Assembly (NCBI RefSeq): GCF_026153295.1
Contig: NZ_CP110615.1
Coordinates: 1,612,001 to 1,676,000, forward strand
DNA from: Rhodococcus antarcticus
GTDB lineage: Bacteria; Actinomycetota; Actinomycetes; Mycobacteriales; Mycobacteriaceae
DNA length: 64,000 bases
Direction of reading: 5' to 3'
Under the pieces are notes generated by a model. The model was not told the DNA's origin, searched no databases, and worked only from the letters and a program-made list of their open reading frames with translations. Positions 26,680 to 37,356 of this stretch are shown here, piece after piece. A program made the position numbers and the translations under genes. Within the stretch, counting starts at the first letter, position 1, and each line of letters starts with the position of its first letter.

Positions 26680-27510
26680 TCAGCCGCGCGGACGGACCAG
26701 CAGGATCTGCGCGGAGCGCCCGAACGCCCCGTGGCTGTCGTGCAGCACGGCCGAGCAGGTGCCCACGCCGTCGGGACCGATGCTGGTCTCGGCCGCGATG
26801 CCGGTCCACGGGCCCACCGGAGCCCGGTGCAGGTGCACGGTGAGGTCGGTGTTCAGGAAGGTGAACTCGCGGACGTCCAGCGGGGCGCCCACCCCGTTGG
26901 CCGAGTCGATCACCGCGAACGCCGCCTGGAGCTCGGTCGGCTCCTCGCCGGCGACGACCTGCACACGCGGGCGGGCCCACACCTCGCCCCGGCCCTGGGC
27001 GTCCAGGAAGCCCTCCAACCAGCGCCACTCCAGCGCGTCGAGGTAGCCGGGCAGCCAGTGCTCCGGAGGTTCCACGTCGACACCGTCCTCCACCGGCGCC
27101 AGCACGGGATCCGGGGCCGTGACCTGCCCGGACGTGTCGTGGGCGGCCATCCGCCAGCCCGCGGCCCGCACCACGGCACGCTCCGTGCCGTCCGGGGCGG
27201 TGGCGAGCAGCTCGGCGGCCAGCAGCTCGATCTGCCGGCCCGGACGCACCACCGACGTGCGGACGGTGAGGTCGGCCCGGGGGACCACCCCCAGCACCTC
27301 GAGGGTCACCCGCACCAACCGGGTGCCCTCCCGGGGCGAGCACCGCTCCAGGGCGCGGACCAGCAACGCGGACGGCGGAGCCATGTGCTGCATCGCCAGC
27401 GACCACGGCCCCACGGTGTGCTCGGTGGAGGCGAACCGCTCGCTGCCGTCATCCGCAGGAGCCAGGGGCAGGTAGAACGCGGCGTCGGCAGAGGGGACGG
27501 GACGGCTCAC
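26680..27510 (-). CDS. Acyl-CoA thioesterase-like double hot-dog protein
   Basis: A 276-residue protein of the thioesterase family with two hot-dog domains, related to TesB-type acyl-CoA thioesterases. The first domain has GPWSLAMQHMAPPSALLVRALE, the second EFTFLNTDLTVHLHRAPVGPW and AAETSIGPDGVGTCSAVLHD. The substrate acyl chain is not predictable. The GTG at 27510 overlaps the stop of the RecB-like nuclease by four bases (GTGA), which sets the start and couples translation, although the functions look unrelated. Confidence 0.83.
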   Translation of the reverse strand: MSRPVPSADAAFYLPLAPADDGSERFASTEHTVGPWSLAMQHMAPPSALLVRALERCSPREGTRLVRVTLEVLGVVPRADLTVRTSVVRPGRQIELLAAELLATAPDGTERAVVRAAGWRMAAHDTSGQVTAPDPVLAPVEDGVDVEPPEHWLPGYLDALEWRWLEGFLDAQGRGEVWARPRVQVVAGEEPTELQAAFAVIDSANGVGAPLDVREFTFLNTDLTVHLHRAPVGPWTGIAAETSIGPDGVGTCSAVLHDSHGAFGRSAQILLVRPRG

Positions 27511-28373
27511 TCGACTCGCTCCAGGGAGGTCTGCTCGCCCGGGCTGGGCACGCTCGGCCACCCAGGGTAGGGCGGAGGTGTGCCGCCGAACGCGGGGCAC
27601 CGCACCTTGTGGTCGCACCAGTCGCACAGCCGGCCGGGGTTCGGCCGGAAGTCACCGGTGGCCCCGGCCGCGAGGATGGCCGACCAGATCGCCGACAGCG
27701 TGCGCTCGAAGCGCTCCAGCTCGTCGGCGTCCGGTGCGTAGGTGAGCACCTGACCGTCCTTGAGGTAGATCAGCCGGAGCTGGTGGGGCACGACACCGCG
27801 GGTGCGCCACAGCACCACCGCGTAGAACTTCATCTGGAACAGTGCCCGCGCCTCACCGACCTCCCGCGGGGACGCACCCGTCTTGTAGTCCACCACCCGC
27901 ACCTCGCCGGTGGGGGCGACGTCCACCCGGTCGACGAAGCCTCGCAGCAGCACCCCGTCGCTCAGCTCGGTCTCCACCCGCAGCTCGCAGGACTCCGGCT
28001 CGAACGCCGTGGGGTCCTCCAGGGTGAAGTACCGGGCCACCAGTGCGCCGGCGTCGTCCAGCAGGACGGGCAGCTCGGCCGCGTCGAACACCCCGGTGAG
28101 CTCCGGGCTCTCGGCCAGGACCCGCTCCCACGCCGGGCCAACGAGCTCGGCCGCCCGGCCCCGGGTGCGCTCGGCCGCGGGCAACGAGTACAGCTGCTCG
28201 AGCGCGGCGTGCACCACCGTCCCGCGGACCTGGGCGGCGCTGGGCGTCTCCGGGATGCGGTCCACCGCCCGGAAGCGGTACAGCAGCGGGCACTGCTTGA
28301 AGTCGCCCGCACGGGACGGCGAGAGCGCCGGCCGACGCGGGGCCGGGGTGGGGGAGTCCTGCGTCACCGTCAT
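27507..28373 (-). CDS. RecB-family PD-(D/E)XK exonuclease (Rv2119-like)
   Basis: A 288-residue single-domain nuclease of the RecB/Cas4-like PD-(D/E)XK group. Visible motifs are the LSPSRAGDFKQCPLLYRFR start, RGTVVHAALEQLY (motif with His), RGFVDRVDVAP and VRVVDYKTGASP (the D-x-K core). A C-terminal CDWCDHKVRCPAF has three Cys which, with the N-terminal Cys, could hold an iron-sulfur cluster as in AddB/Cas4. No CRISPR genes are near, so a repair role is more likely. The ATG at 28373 is preceded by a -10 seven bases away. Confidence 0.88.
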   Translation of the reverse strand: MTVTQDSPTPAPRRPALSPSRAGDFKQCPLLYRFRAVDRIPETPSAAQVRGTVVHAALEQLYSLPAAERTRGRAAELVGPAWERVLAESPELTGVFDAAELPVLLDDAGALVARYFTLEDPTAFEPESCELRVETELSDGVLLRGFVDRVDVAPTGEVRVVDYKTGASPREVGEARALFQMKFYAVVLWRTRGVVPHQLRLIYLKDGQVLTYAPDADELERFERTLSAIWSAILAAGATGDFRPNPGRLCDWCDHKVRCPAFGGTPPPYPGWPSVPSPGEQTSLERVE

Positions 28374-28380
28374 GCAGCCG

Positions 28381-28386
28381 ACCCTA
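28381..28386 (-). promoter_or_regulatory. -10 element, leaderless, for the RecB-like nuclease
   Basis: TAGGGT on the reverse strand ends 7 bases before the ATG at 28373. Confidence 0.6.
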
Positions 28387-28420
28387 GGACCCGTCCCCGA
28401 CGCAACCGCGGCGTCACAGG

Positions 28421-28426
28421 CAGGAT
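28421..28426 (+). promoter_or_regulatory. Possible -10 element for the site-2 protease gene
   Basis: CAGGAT ends 6 bases before the GTG at 28433. The same CAGGAT plus 6-7 base spacing occurs before three other starts in this window. Confidence 0.4.
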
Positions 28427-28432
28427 GGTCGG

Positions 28433-29464
28433 GTGACGCGCGAGAACCGGCTGACTGCCGGGCTGCCCCTGGGCTCGCTGGCCGGCATCCCGCTGCGGCT
28501 CGCGCCGACGTGGCTGATCGGCGCCGTCGTCATCACCGTCGTCTACGCCCCGCTCGTGCGCCGGCTGGTCCCCGGCACCTCCGACCTCGCGTCCGTGCTC
28601 GTGGGCGTCACCCTCGCGCTGCTGCTCGGGCTGTCGGTGCTGCTGCACGAGCTGGGGCACTGCGTCGCGGCCCTGCGCGCGGGGATCGGGGTCCGTCAGG
28701 TCCACCTGTCCCTGCTGGGCGGGTCCACCGAGCTCGCGCGCGACCCCCGCACGCCGAGGGCCGAAGCTGTCATCGCCGGCGCGGGTCCGGCGGTCTCCGT
28801 GGTGCTGGCGGTCACCGCCGTGCTGGCCTGGCGCTTCGGCACGGGTCCGGGTCCGCTCACCCTGCCCTCGCTGCTGCTGCTGCAGGTCGGCCTGGCCAAC
28901 GCCGCGGTCGCGGTGTCCAACCTGCTGCCCGGGCTCCCGCTCGACGGCGGCCGTGTGCTGCGGGCGCTCGTCTGGGGGATCACCGGGCGGCCGTCCAGCG
29001 GGACCGCCGCCGCGCGGATCGGCAGCGTGGTCGTGGCGCTGCTGCTGGCCGCCTGGGGCGTGCACGGCCTCGCCACCGGGGGCAGCAGCGCGTGGCTGCA
29101 GGCCGTGGTCGCCGCCGTGCTCGTGCTGGTGGTCCTCGACGGCGCCCGCAACCCCGAGGAGCAGCCCGAGCCGGTCACGGTGCTGCCCGCCACCACCGCA
29201 CTGGTCCACGCCGTCACGGTCGGGGGCGCCGTGCTGGTCACCGACGACCTCGGCCGCACGCGGGGCGTGCTCGACCGGGCCCACGGGGTGGCCCTGCTGC
29301 ACCGACGCCCGGACGCGCTGCTCGGTGAGGCCACCACCCTGCTCCTCCCGGAGCAGCTCGTCCCGCAGCACGCCGACCTCACCGCGGCCCGCGACCGGCT
29401 CGGGCCCGGTGCGGCGATCGTGGTCCTCGGGGCCGACTCCCACCCCGTCGGTGTCCTGCTCTGA
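28433..29464 (+). CDS. Site-2 protease (M50) family membrane metalloprotease
   Basis: A 343-residue polytopic protease. The zinc motif HELGH is near residue 72 in a membrane helix, and the third ligand Asp is in LLPGLPLDGGRVLRAL near residue 170. About five or six hydrophobic segments surround these. The C-terminal 110 residues are soluble and resemble a degenerate CBS-like regulatory region, as in the Rip3/Rv2625c-type subgroup without PDZ domain. Such enzymes cut membrane-embedded regulators. It is divergent from the RecB-like gene and upstream of trmI. Confidence 0.87.
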   Translation: MTRENRLTAGLPLGSLAGIPLRLAPTWLIGAVVITVVYAPLVRRLVPGTSDLASVLVGVTLALLLGLSVLLHELGHCVAALRAGIGVRQVHLSLLGGSTELARDPRTPRAEAVIAGAGPAVSVVLAVTAVLAWRFGTGPGPLTLPSLLLLQVGLANAAVAVSNLLPGLPLDGGRVLRALVWGITGRPSSGTAAARIGSVVVALLLAAWGVHGLATGGSSAWLQAVVAAVLVLVVLDGARNPEEQPEPVTVLPATTALVHAVTVGGAVLVTDDLGRTRGVLDRAHGVALLHRRPDALLGEATTLLLPEQLVPQHADLTAARDRLGPGAAIVVLGADSHPVGVLL

Positions 29465-30376
<912 letters not shown>

Positions 30377-30379
30377 TCC

Positions 30380-31228
30380 TCAGCGGTTGCCGAGACCGCA
30401 CACCTTCCACGTGCCGCCAACACGCTGGACGGTCATGGTCTGCGGCGTGGGAGTGGACGGTCCGTCGGCGGCGAACACCTCGGCGGTGCCGTCGTTGCCG
30501 GTCACGGAGACGCCCTCGGTGCGGTCGTAGACGACCGGCGGTTCGGTCGGGCTGGTGAACTTCGCCAGCTTCGGGGCGAAGCTCGCGCAGGCGATGGACT
30601 TCAGGGTCCGCTGGTCACCGGCGCTGATGGCCTTCACGAGCTGCTCGCCGAGCGCGCTGATCTGCTGGACGTCCCGGGGCGACGCCGCGCCCGGACCGGT
30701 GGTGGTCGTCGGGGGTGGGGTCGTGGTCGGTGCCGGCCTCGTGGTCGACGGGGCGATCGAGCTGGGCAGCGGTGGGGCCACCGAGGCGCTCGACGACGGC
30801 GCCGGCGTGGTGCTCGAGCTCGTGGCGCCGGCCACGGGGGCCGGGGAGCGGTCGCCGGAGCGGACGAACAGCACCACCCCGAGCACCACGAGCAGCACCA
30901 GCACGGCCGCGAGCGCGCCGATGAGGGGCCCGCGCCCCCGCCCGCCCGTCTCCGGCGGAAAACCACCGGGAGGCTGCTGGGCGGGCGGGGGTCCGTACCC
31001 GGTCTGCTGGTAGCCGTACCCGTCGTACGGCGGCTGCCCCTGCGGCGGACCGTAGCCCGGCTGGGTGCCGTACCCGGGCTGTGGTCCGTACCCGGGCTGT
31101 GGTCCGTACCCCGGCGGGGGGGAGGCACCCGTCCAGGGTCCCGGCTGGGGGAACGCCCGCGTGGGGTCCGGACCCGGCCCCCCGGGCCGGCCCCAGCCCG
31201 GCTGTCCCGGATCGCGCGGTTCCGTCAT
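30380..31228 (-). CDS. Membrane-anchored protein with Pro/Gly/Tyr repeat N-terminus
   Basis: A 282-residue protein. Residues 1-98 are a disordered stretch rich in Pro, Gly, Tyr and Gln with GYGPQP-type repeats. One membrane helix follows (LIGALAAVLVLLVVLGVVLFV), then a Ser/Thr/Pro linker of about 60 residues and a C-terminal extracytoplasmic domain of about 110 residues resembling low-molecular-weight Mce-like or NTF2-like modules (VQQISALGEQLVKAIS, VTGNDGTAEVFA, VQRVGGTWKVCGL). The position matches lppK near mpa in mycobacteria as I recall it, but there is no lipobox. It is divergent from mpa. Confidence 0.8.
   Translation of the reverse strand: MTEPRDPGQPGWGRPGGPGPDPTRAFPQPGPWTGASPPPGYGPQPGYGPQPGYGTQPGYGPPQGQPPYDGYGYQQTGYGPPPAQQPPGGFPPETGGRGRGPLIGALAAVLVLLVVLGVVLFVRSGDRSPAPVAGATSSSTTPAPSSSASVAPPLPSSIAPSTTRPAPTTTPPPTTTTGPGAASPRDVQQISALGEQLVKAISAGDQRTLKSIACASFAPKLAKFTSPTEPPVVYDRTEGVSVTGNDGTAEVFAADGPSTPTPQTMTVQRVGGTWKVCGLGNR
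31055..31110. repeat. Tandem 18-bp repeats encoding GYGPQP units
   Basis: The 18-base unit CCCGGGCTGTGGTCCGTA is perfectly repeated at 31073-31090 and 31091-31108, with less exact copies around it. It lies inside the disordered N-terminal coding part of the reverse-strand gene. Confidence 0.75.
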
Positions 31229-31336
31229 GGCCGTCCACCCTCCTGCGCAGGTCGTGCGGCCCGCTGAGGCCGAGCACGACGCTACCGGCGTCACGCGGGA
31301 GTGCGAGGTCACCCGGCTGGTACCCCGCGGCGCCGG

Positions 31337-31342
31337 TAGCGT
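31337..31342 (+). promoter_or_regulatory. -10 element for mpa
   Basis: TAGCGT, followed 14-21 bases later by GGGAGGAG (31356-31363) and the GTG at 31370. This mpa transcript would have a short leader with a normal ribosome site, unlike the leaderless genes nearby. Confidence 0.5.
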
Positions 31343-31369
31343 GGTTGCTCCGACCGGGAGGAGACGCTC

Positions 31370-33154
31370 GTGAGCGCACCAGGAAGTTCCCGCGGCAGCA
31401 GCGCAGGTGGTCCGACCGAGGCCACCGCCCAGCAGGTCGCCGATCTGCAGCGAGAGATCGAGGTGCTCCGTCGTCGCGTCGCCGAGTCGCCGCGTCGCGT
31501 CACCGACCTCGAGGGTCGGCTGCAGGAGACCACCGCCAAGGTGGACTCGCTGACCACCCGCAACACCAAGCTCCTCGAGACCCTCAAGGACGCCCGCACC
31601 CAGCTGCTGGTGCTGCGCGAGGAGGTCGACCGCCTGGCCCAGCCGCCCAGCGGCTACGGAGTGTTCCTCTCCGCCCACGAGGACGGGACGGTGGACGTGT
31701 TCACCTCCGGTCGGCGCATGCGGCTGGTCACCTCACCCAGCGTCGAGGCCCCCGAGCTCCAGCGCGGCCAGACCGTCCGGCTCAACGAGGCCCTGACCGT
31801 CGTGGAGGCGGGCACCTTCGAGCGCGTGGGCGAGGTCTGCGCGCTGCGCGAGCTCCTCGACGACGGCACGCGGGCCCTGGTGATCGGCCACGCGGACGAG
31901 GAGCGGGTCGTGTGGCTCGCCAAGCCCCTCCTCGCCGACCCCGACGACCCGGACGCCGTGACCCTCAAGGTCGGCGACTCCCTGCTGGTGGACACCAAGG
32001 CCGGCTACGCCTACGAGCGGGTGCCCAAGGCCGAGGTCGAGGACCTGGTCCTGGAGGAGGTCCCGGACGTCGACTACTCCGACATCGGTGGGCTCGGCCG
32101 CCAGATCGAGCAGATCCGGGACGCGGTGGAGCTGCCGTTCCTGCACGCCGACCTCTTCACGGAGTACTCGCTGCGACCACCCAAGGGTGTCCTGCTCTAC
32201 GGCCCGCCCGGGTGTGGCAAGACGCTCATCGCCAAGGCCGTCGCGAACTCGCTGGCGAAGAAGATCGCCGAGGCGCGCGGGGACGACCCGCGCGAGGCCA
32301 AGTCGTTCTTCCTCAACATCAAGGGTCCCGAGCTGCTCAACAAGTTCGTCGGCGAGACCGAGCGCCACATCCGGGTGATCTTCCAGCGGGCCCGGGAGAA
32401 GGCGTCGGCCGGCACGCCCGTCATCGTGTTCTTCGACGAGATGGACTCGATCTTCCGCACCCGCGGCTCGGGTGTCTCCTCGGACGTGGAGACGACGATC
32501 GTGCCTCAGCTGCTCAGCGAGATCGACGGCGTCGAGGGCCTCGAGAACGTCATCGTCATCGGTGCCTCCAACCGCGAGGACATGATCGACCCCGCGATCC
32601 TGCGGCCCGGCCGCCTCGACGTGAAGATCAAGATCGAGCGCCCGGACGCGGAGGCGGCCGAGGACATCTTCTCCAAGTACCTCACCGCGGACCTGCCCAT
32701 CCACGCCGACGACGTGGCCGAGTTCGGCGGCGACCGACAGGCGTGCATCGACGCGATGATCCAGCGGGTCGTCGAGCGGATGTACACCGAGACCGACGAG
32801 AACCGGTTCCTCGAGGTGACCTACGCCAACGGGGACAAGGAGGTCCTGTACTTCAAGGACTTCAACTCCGGTGCGATGATCCAGAACATCGTCGACCGCG
32901 GGAAGAAGTACGCGATCAAGGCGGTGCTCGACACGGGGGCCAGGGGCCTGCGCGTGCAGCACCTGCTCGACTCCATCGTCGACGAGTTCGCCGAGAACGA
33001 GGACCTGCCGAACACGACCAACCCGGACGACTGGGCGCGGATCTCGGGCAAGAAGGGGGAGCGGATCGTCTACATCCGCACCCTCGTCACCGGCAAGAAC
33101 GCCAGCTCGTCCCGCGCCATCGACACGGAGACCAACACCGGCCAGTACCTGTGA
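31370..33154 (+). CDS. mpa: Proteasomal ATPase Mpa (ARC)
   Basis: A 594-residue hexameric AAA+ unfoldase that captures pupylated proteins and feeds them to the 20S proteasome. The order is an N-terminal coiled coil (about 20-95) that binds Pup, two OB folds (about 98-245), then the AAA module with Walker A GPPGCGKT (near 278) and Walker [13 protein letters not shown]. The C-terminus TNTGQYL ends in the hydrophobic-Tyr-X signal that docks into the alpha ring. GTG 31370 follows GGGAGGAG. The stop overlaps the next gene by four bases, coupling it to an aldo/keto reductase rather than directly to pup. Confidence 0.97.
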   Translation: MSAPGSSRGSSAGGPTEATAQQVADLQREIEVLRRRVAESPRRVTDLEGRLQETTAKVDSLTTRNTKLLETLKDARTQLLVLREEVDRLAQPPSGYGVFLSAHEDGTVDVFTSGRRMRLVTSPSVEAPELQRGQTVRLNEALTVVEAGTFERVGEVCALRELLDDGTRALVIGHADEERVVWLAKPLLADPDDPDAVTLKVGDSLLVDTKAGYAYERVPKAEVEDLVLEEVPDVDYSDIGGLGRQIEQIRDAVELPFLHADLFTEYSLRPPKGVLLYGPPGCGKTLIAKAVANSLAKKIAEARGDDPREAKSFFLNIKGPELLNKFVGETERHIRVIFQRAREKASAGTPVIVFFDEMDSIFRTRGSGVSSDVETTIVPQLLSEIDGVEGLENVIVIGASNREDMIDPAILRPGRLDVKIKIERPDAEAAEDIFSKYLTADLPIHADDVAEFGGDRQACIDAMIQRVVERMYTETDENRFLEVTYANGDKEVLYFKDFNSGAMIQNIVDRGKKYAIKAVLDTGARGLRVQHLLDSIVDEFAENEDLPNTTNPDDWARISGKKGERIVYIRTLVTGKNASSSRAIDTETNTGQYL

Positions 33155-34038
33155 CCGCGGCCGGGGCCGACCTCGCACGGCTGGGGGTCGGTCTCGCCGC
33201 TGTCGGTCGACCGGCCTACATCAACACGGGCTCCGCTGCCGCCCTGCCGTCCGACCGGAGCGTTCCCGCCCTGCGGGCCCAGACCGCCGCCGTGCTCGAC
33301 GCGGCCTGGGCGGCCGGTCTCCGGTGGGTCGACGTCGCGCGCTCCTACGGCCGGGCGGAGGAGTTCCTGCACGACTGGCTCGGCACCGGTGAGCACCCGG
33401 GGCTGACCGTGAGCAGCAAGTGGGGATACGCCTACGTGGGCGGTTGGCGGCGCGACGCCGCGGTGCACGAGGCCAAGGAGCACAGCCTCGCCCGCTTCAC
33501 CGCCCAGCTCGACGAGACCCGGGCCCTGCTCGCCGTCGACGCCTACCTGGTGCACTCCCTGACCCCGGACAGCCCGCTGCTGACCGACTCGCCGCTGCAG
33601 CACGCCCTCGGCGAGCTCCGGGACACCGGGGTGCGGGTCGGGTTCTCCACGAGCGGGCCGCACCAGGCCGAGACCGTCGAGCGGGGACTGGCGCTGGCCG
33701 TCGACGGGGTTCGGCTGTTCGACGTGGTTCAGTCCACCTGGAACGCGTGGGAGCAGTCCGCCGGCCCGGCACTGGCCGCGGCCCACGAGGACGGGGTGCA
33801 CGTCGTGGTCAAGGAGGCACTGGCCAACGGGCGCCTGGTGGCCGAGCTGGGCGACGCAGCCGCACTGGCCGCCGTCCTCGCGCAGCCCTGGGCGGACACG
33901 GTGCTGCTGGGCGCGGCCGGCCCCGAGCAGCTCCGGTCGAACCTGCGCTGCCTCGACGTGACGGCGCCGGACGTGTCCGGGACGGCCGTGGACCCCGGCA
34001 CGTACTGGTCGCAACGCTCGGAGCTGGCGTGGGTGTGA
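33151..34038 (+). CDS. Aldo/keto reductase, translationally coupled to mpa
   Basis: A 295-residue aldo/keto reductase with an intact-looking tetrad: Asp and Tyr in [14 protein letters not shown], Lys in VSSKWGYAY, His in [10 protein letters not shown]. It probably uses NADPH to reduce an aldehyde or ketone; the substrate is unknown. Start GTG 33151 and the mpa stop share four bases (GTGA), and its own stop shares four bases with the next hydrolase. The three genes therefore make one coupled unit. A role in protein turnover is not implied by family. Confidence 0.87.
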   Translation: MTAAGADLARLGVGLAAVGRPAYINTGSAAALPSDRSVPALRAQTAAVLDAAWAAGLRWVDVARSYGRAEEFLHDWLGTGEHPGLTVSSKWGYAYVGGWRRDAAVHEAKEHSLARFTAQLDETRALLAVDAYLVHSLTPDSPLLTDSPLQHALGELRDTGVRVGFSTSGPHQAETVERGLALAVDGVRLFDVVQSTWNAWEQSAGPALAAAHEDGVHVVVKEALANGRLVAELGDAAALAAVLAQPWADTVLLGAAGPEQLRSNLRCLDVTAPDVSGTAVDPGTYWSQRSELAWV

Positions 34039-35195
34039 CCGAGCCCCAGCCGCGTCGCCGCGACGAGGTGGCCGCCACCGCCGACCTCGTCGCCCACCTG
34101 GTGGACGTGCTGAGCCGGCCCGCCCAGGGCACCCACCGGATGATCGCCGGTCACGTGTTCCGCGTGCTGGGACCCGCGGCCGCACCCGTGCGCGTGGTGC
34201 ACGACGCCATCGCCGACGCCAGCTACGCGGGCGTCCGCTCGGGGGCCCGGGTGGTGGCGCGGGTCGTCGGGGCCGGCTCGTCGCTGCTGCCCCCCGAGCG
34301 GACGTCGCACGCCCTGACGTCCACCGCGGCCGGGTCGGTCGTGGTGGGCGCGGTGAACGGCCTGTTCGGCGACCAGCTCCGCCACGACGGCAACCACCTC
34401 GCCGTGCAGCTGGGCCCGCACCACCAGCGCAGGGTGGTCGGGGCGGAGACCGCGCTGCTCGCCCGGGCGCACCCGGAGCCCACCGGGCACGTCGTCGTCT
34501 TCGCGCACGGCCTCGGCGAGACCGAGCAGGCGTGGTGGTACCGCCACGACGGGCGCGGCAGCCACGGTCAGGCCCTGGCCGAGCTCGGTGCCACGCCGGT
34601 GGTGCTGCGCTACAACACCGGGCGCCCGGTGGCCGACAACGGCCGCGAGCTGGCCCGGCTTCTCGCGGACCTGCTGCGGGCGTGGCCCGTGCCCGTGGAG
34701 CGGATCGACCTCGTGGGCCACTCGATGGGCGGGCTGGTGCTGCGGGAGGCCTGCTCGCGTGCCGTGGCGAGGAAGTGGCTGCCCCTGGTGCGCACCGCGA
34801 CCTACCTGGGCACCCCGCACGACGGGGCACCGCTGGCCCGGGGTGCGGCCCGGCTCGCAACGCTGCTGCGCTGGCGGCCCGAGAGCCGCCCGTGGGCAGA
34901 GGTGCTCGACCTGCGCAGCGCCGGCATCCTCGACCTCGAGCGCGCCCACCGGCTGCCGCTGGCCCCGGGGGTGCGGCACGTGGCCGTCGCGGCGACCCTG
35001 GCGGCCGACCCGTCGGCGTGGTGGGCGGGGGCGGTCGGCGACGGGCTCGTCACGGTCTCCAGCGCCAAGCACACCGTCCCGGAGACGCACGTGGTGCCGG
35101 CGACCGGCCACCTTGCCCTGCTCACCGAGCCCCGGGTGACCCAGATCCTCGCCGGGCTGATCACGTGGGAGCCCCCGGCCGCCCTGGCTCGGTAG
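34035..35195 (+). CDS. Alpha/beta hydrolase (lipase/esterase-like)
   Basis: A 386-residue hydrolase. The N-terminal 125 residues are helical and of unknown fold, followed by the alpha/beta-hydrolase core. The oxyanion region is [16 protein letters not shown], the nucleophile elbow is [15 protein letters not shown], and a late acidic residue and the C-terminal His ([11 protein letters not shown]) complete the likely triad. The elbow and following [14 protein letters not shown] resemble triacylglycerol lipase/PGAP1-like proteins. The GTGA overlap with the reductase fixes GTG 34035 as the start. It ends at a strong hairpin. Confidence 0.85.
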   Translation: MTEPQPRRRDEVAATADLVAHLVDVLSRPAQGTHRMIAGHVFRVLGPAAAPVRVVHDAIADASYAGVRSGARVVARVVGAGSSLLPPERTSHALTSTAAGSVVVGAVNGLFGDQLRHDGNHLAVQLGPHHQRRVVGAETALLARAHPEPTGHVVVFAHGLGETEQAWWYRHDGRGSHGQALAELGATPVVLRYNTGRPVADNGRELARLLADLLRAWPVPVERIDLVGHSMGGLVLREACSRAVARKWLPLVRTATYLGTPHDGAPLARGAARLATLLRWRPESRPWAEVLDLRSAGILDLERAHRLPLAPGVRHVAVAATLAADPSAWWAGAVGDGLVTVSSAKHTVPETHVVPATGHLALLTEPRVTQILAGLITWEPPAALAR

Positions 35196-35196
35196 C

Positions 35197-35236
35197 GCTG
35201 CACGTACCCCCGACGACGCCCGGGGCGGCGTGCAGC
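35197..35236. terminator. Bidirectional terminator between lipase-like and Nudix genes
   Basis: GCTGCACG (35197-35204) pairs with CGTGCAGC (35229-35236), with an inner CCCCG/CGGGG pairing in the loop. It occupies nearly the whole gap between the two convergent stops. Confidence 0.7.
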
Positions 35237-35238
35237 TG

Positions 35239-35748
35239 CTACCAACCGGCGCCGGTGTCCAGGTGCTGGAGCAGCGCTCGGGTGTCGGGGACGAAGGGCC
35301 AGGCCGGATCCGCGAGGTGCGCGCGCAGCTCGGCCGGGGTCCACCACCACGCCTCGGCCACCTCGTCGGGCTGCAGCACGAGCGGACCGTCGGAGCGCGC
35401 CTCGAACACCACCAGGTGGTAGCGCCAGCGGCCGTCGTCGTAGGCGATCTCGTCCAGCGGGTGCAGCTCCACGTCGTGCACCCCGAGCTCCTCACCCAGC
35501 TCCCGGGCGGCGGCACCCGCGAAGTCCTCACCGGGTGCGAGCACCCCGCCGGCCACGCAGTCGTGCAGCCCGGCGAACACCGCCTTGCTCTGCACGCGCC
35601 GGTGCACCAGCACCCGGCTGCCGTCCGCCGAGCGCAGCAGCACCCCGGCGCACGCGTGCCACAGCCCCTCGGCGTAGACCCGGGACCGTCGGACCACGCC
35701 CACCTCGCGACCCTCGGCGTCGTAGCGGGCCACCAGCTCGTCGGTCAC
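35239..35748 (-). CDS. Nudix hydrolase
   Basis: A 169-residue Nudix protein. The full box is present, [20 protein letters not shown] followed by ELGV (pattern GX5EX7REUXEEXGU), with Arg-Glu and Glu-Glu ligands for magnesium. The N-terminal half ([21 protein letters not shown]) resembles the isopentenyl-diphosphate isomerase-like YfcD group. The substrate, a nucleoside diphosphate derivative or related compound, is not predictable. It is divergent from dop, with a 54-base intergenic space. Confidence 0.88.
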   Translation of the reverse strand: MTDELVARYDAEGREVGVVRRSRVYAEGLWHACAGVLLRSADGSRVLVHRRVQSKAVFAGLHDCVAGGVLAPGEDFAGAAARELGEELGVHDVELHPLDEIAYDDGRWRYHLVVFEARSDGPLVLQPDEVAEAWWWTPAELRAHLADPAWPFVPDTRALLQHLDTGAGW

Positions 35749-35788
35749 CGACCCAGGGTGGCAGGACTGCGCGATCCGGGCACGGCCG

Positions 35789-35794
35789 TAGGCT
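35789..35794 (+). promoter_or_regulatory. -10 element, leaderless, for dop
   Basis: TAGGCT ends 8 bases before the dop ATG at 35803; no Shine-Dalgarno is present. Confidence 0.6.
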
Positions 35795-35802
35795 CGACCC
35801 CC

Positions 35803-37305
35803 ATGCGACGGATCATGGGCACCGAGGTGGAGTACGGCATCTCCTCCCCGGGCGACAGCTCAGCCAACCCGGTGATCACCTCGACCCAGGCGGTGCTGGC
35901 CTACGCCGCGGCGGCCGACGTCCCGCGCGCCAAGCGGACCCGGTGGGACTACGAGGTGGAGTCGCCGATGCGCGACGCCCGCGGGTTCGACCTCGGTCGC
36001 CCCGGGGCGCCGGTGCCGATCATCGACGCCGACGAGATCGGTGCCGCGAACATGATCCTGACCAACGGCGCCCGGCTGTACGTGGACCACGCCCACCCCG
36101 AGTTCGCCGCGCCCGAGGTCAGCGACCCCATGGACGCCGTGATCTGGGACAAGGCCGGCGAGCGCGTGATGGAGGAGGCCGCCCGCTACGCCGCCACCGT
36201 CCCCGGCGCGCCGAAGCTGCAGCTGTACAAGAACAACGTGGACGGCAAGGGCGCCTCCTACGGCACCCACGAGAACTACCTGATGGCCCGCTCCACCCCG
36301 TTCGCGAGCATCGTCACCGGGCTCACCCCGTTCTTCGCCTCGCGCCAGGTGTTCACCGGCTCCGGCCGCGTCGGCATCGGGCAGTCGGGGGAGACCCCCG
36401 GCTTCCAGCTCTCCCAGCGCGCGGACTACATGGAGGTCGAGGTCGGCCTCGAGACCACCCTCAAGCGCGGCATCATCAACACCCGCGACGAGCCGCACGC
36501 CGATGCCGACAAGTACCGGCGCCTGCACGTCATCATCGGCGACGCGAACCTGGCCGAGACCGCCACCTACCTGAAGCTGGGCACCACCTGCCTGGTGCTC
36601 GACCTCATCGAGTCCGGCGCCGACCTCTCCGACCTGCAGCTCGCCCGGCCGGTGTCCGCCGTGCACGCGATCAGCCACGACCCGTCCCTGAACGTCACCG
36701 TCGAGCTCGCCGACGGCCGCTCGATCACCGCGCTGGACCTGCAACGGATCTACCACGAGCGCTGCGCCGAGCTCGTGGCGCTGGACCGGGAGCCCGACGC
36801 CCGCGCCCAGCACGTGCTGGACACCTGGAGCCACGTGCTCGACCTGCTCTCCGGCGACCCGATGGACTGCTCGGACCTGCTCGACTGGCCTGCCAAGCTG
36901 CGGCTGCTGCAGGGGTTCAAGGATCGCGAGGGGCTCACCTGGGCGGCGTCGCGGCTGCACCTGGTGGACCTGCAGTACTCCGACGTGCGGCTGGACAAGG
37001 GGCTGTACAACCGCCTCGTCGCCCGCGGCTCCATGCAGCGCCTGGTCACCGAGGAGCAGGTGCAGGCCGCGATCAGCTCCCCACCCACCGACACCCGGGC
37101 CTACTTCCGCGGGGAGTGCCTGCGCCGCTTCGGCAAGGACGTGGCCGCCGCCAGCTGGGACTCCGTCATCTTCGACGTCGGCCGCGACTCCCTCGTGCGC
37201 ATCCCCACCCTGGAGCCGCTGCGCGGGACCAAGGCCCACGTGGGCGCCCTGCTGGACTCGGTGACCTCCGCCGTGGAGCTGGTGGACGCACTCTCGGCGG
37301 GCTGA
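35803..37305 (+). CDS. dop: Pup deamidase/depupylase Dop
   Basis: A 500-residue glutamine synthetase-like enzyme. Dop converts the C-terminal Gln of Pup to Glu and also removes Pup from substrates. The metal/ATP-binding N-terminus [16 protein letters not shown] is followed by the long Dop-loop region (about 40-80) that distinguishes it from the ligase. The conserved Asp in [15 protein letters not shown] is the expected catalytic residue, and [16 protein letters not shown] is typical. The paralogue pafA lies 2.7 kb downstream. Because the Pup encoded here ends in Gln, Dop is essential for pupylation in this organism. Confidence 0.96.
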   Translation: MRRIMGTEVEYGISSPGDSSANPVITSTQAVLAYAAAADVPRAKRTRWDYEVESPMRDARGFDLGRPGAPVPIIDADEIGAANMILTNGARLYVDHAHPEFAAPEVSDPMDAVIWDKAGERVMEEAARYAATVPGAPKLQLYKNNVDGKGASYGTHENYLMARSTPFASIVTGLTPFFASRQVFTGSGRVGIGQSGETPGFQLSQRADYMEVEVGLETTLKRGIINTRDEPHADADKYRRLHVIIGDANLAETATYLKLGTTCLVLDLIESGADLSDLQLARPVSAVHAISHDPSLNVTVELADGRSITALDLQRIYHERCAELVALDREPDARAQHVLDTWSHVLDLLSGDPMDCSDLLDWPAKLRLLQGFKDREGLTWAASRLHLVDLQYSDVRLDKGLYNRLVARGSMQRLVTEEQVQAAISSPPTDTRAYFRGECLRRFGKDVAAASWDSVIFDVGRDSLVRIPTLEPLRGTKAHVGALLDSVTSAVELVDALSAG

Positions 37306-37334
37306 TGCAGGGTGGGTGCTGGACCCGGGCGTGC

Positions 37335-37346
37335 CGGAGCGCTCCG
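37335..37346. terminator. Palindrome between dop and the convergent YdeI-like gene
   Basis: CGGAGCGCTCCG is a perfect 12-base palindrome in the 51-base gap between the two stops. It could form a small hairpin, but with almost no loop, so the terminator call is weak. Confidence 0.3.
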
Positions 37347-37356
37347 ACTACGGCCT

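Noticed and set aside
31081-33150. A long forward frame reading through mpa into the aldo/keto reductase
   Set aside because: It is a shadow of mpa in another frame. The reductase begins at GTG 33151, overlapping the mpa stop.
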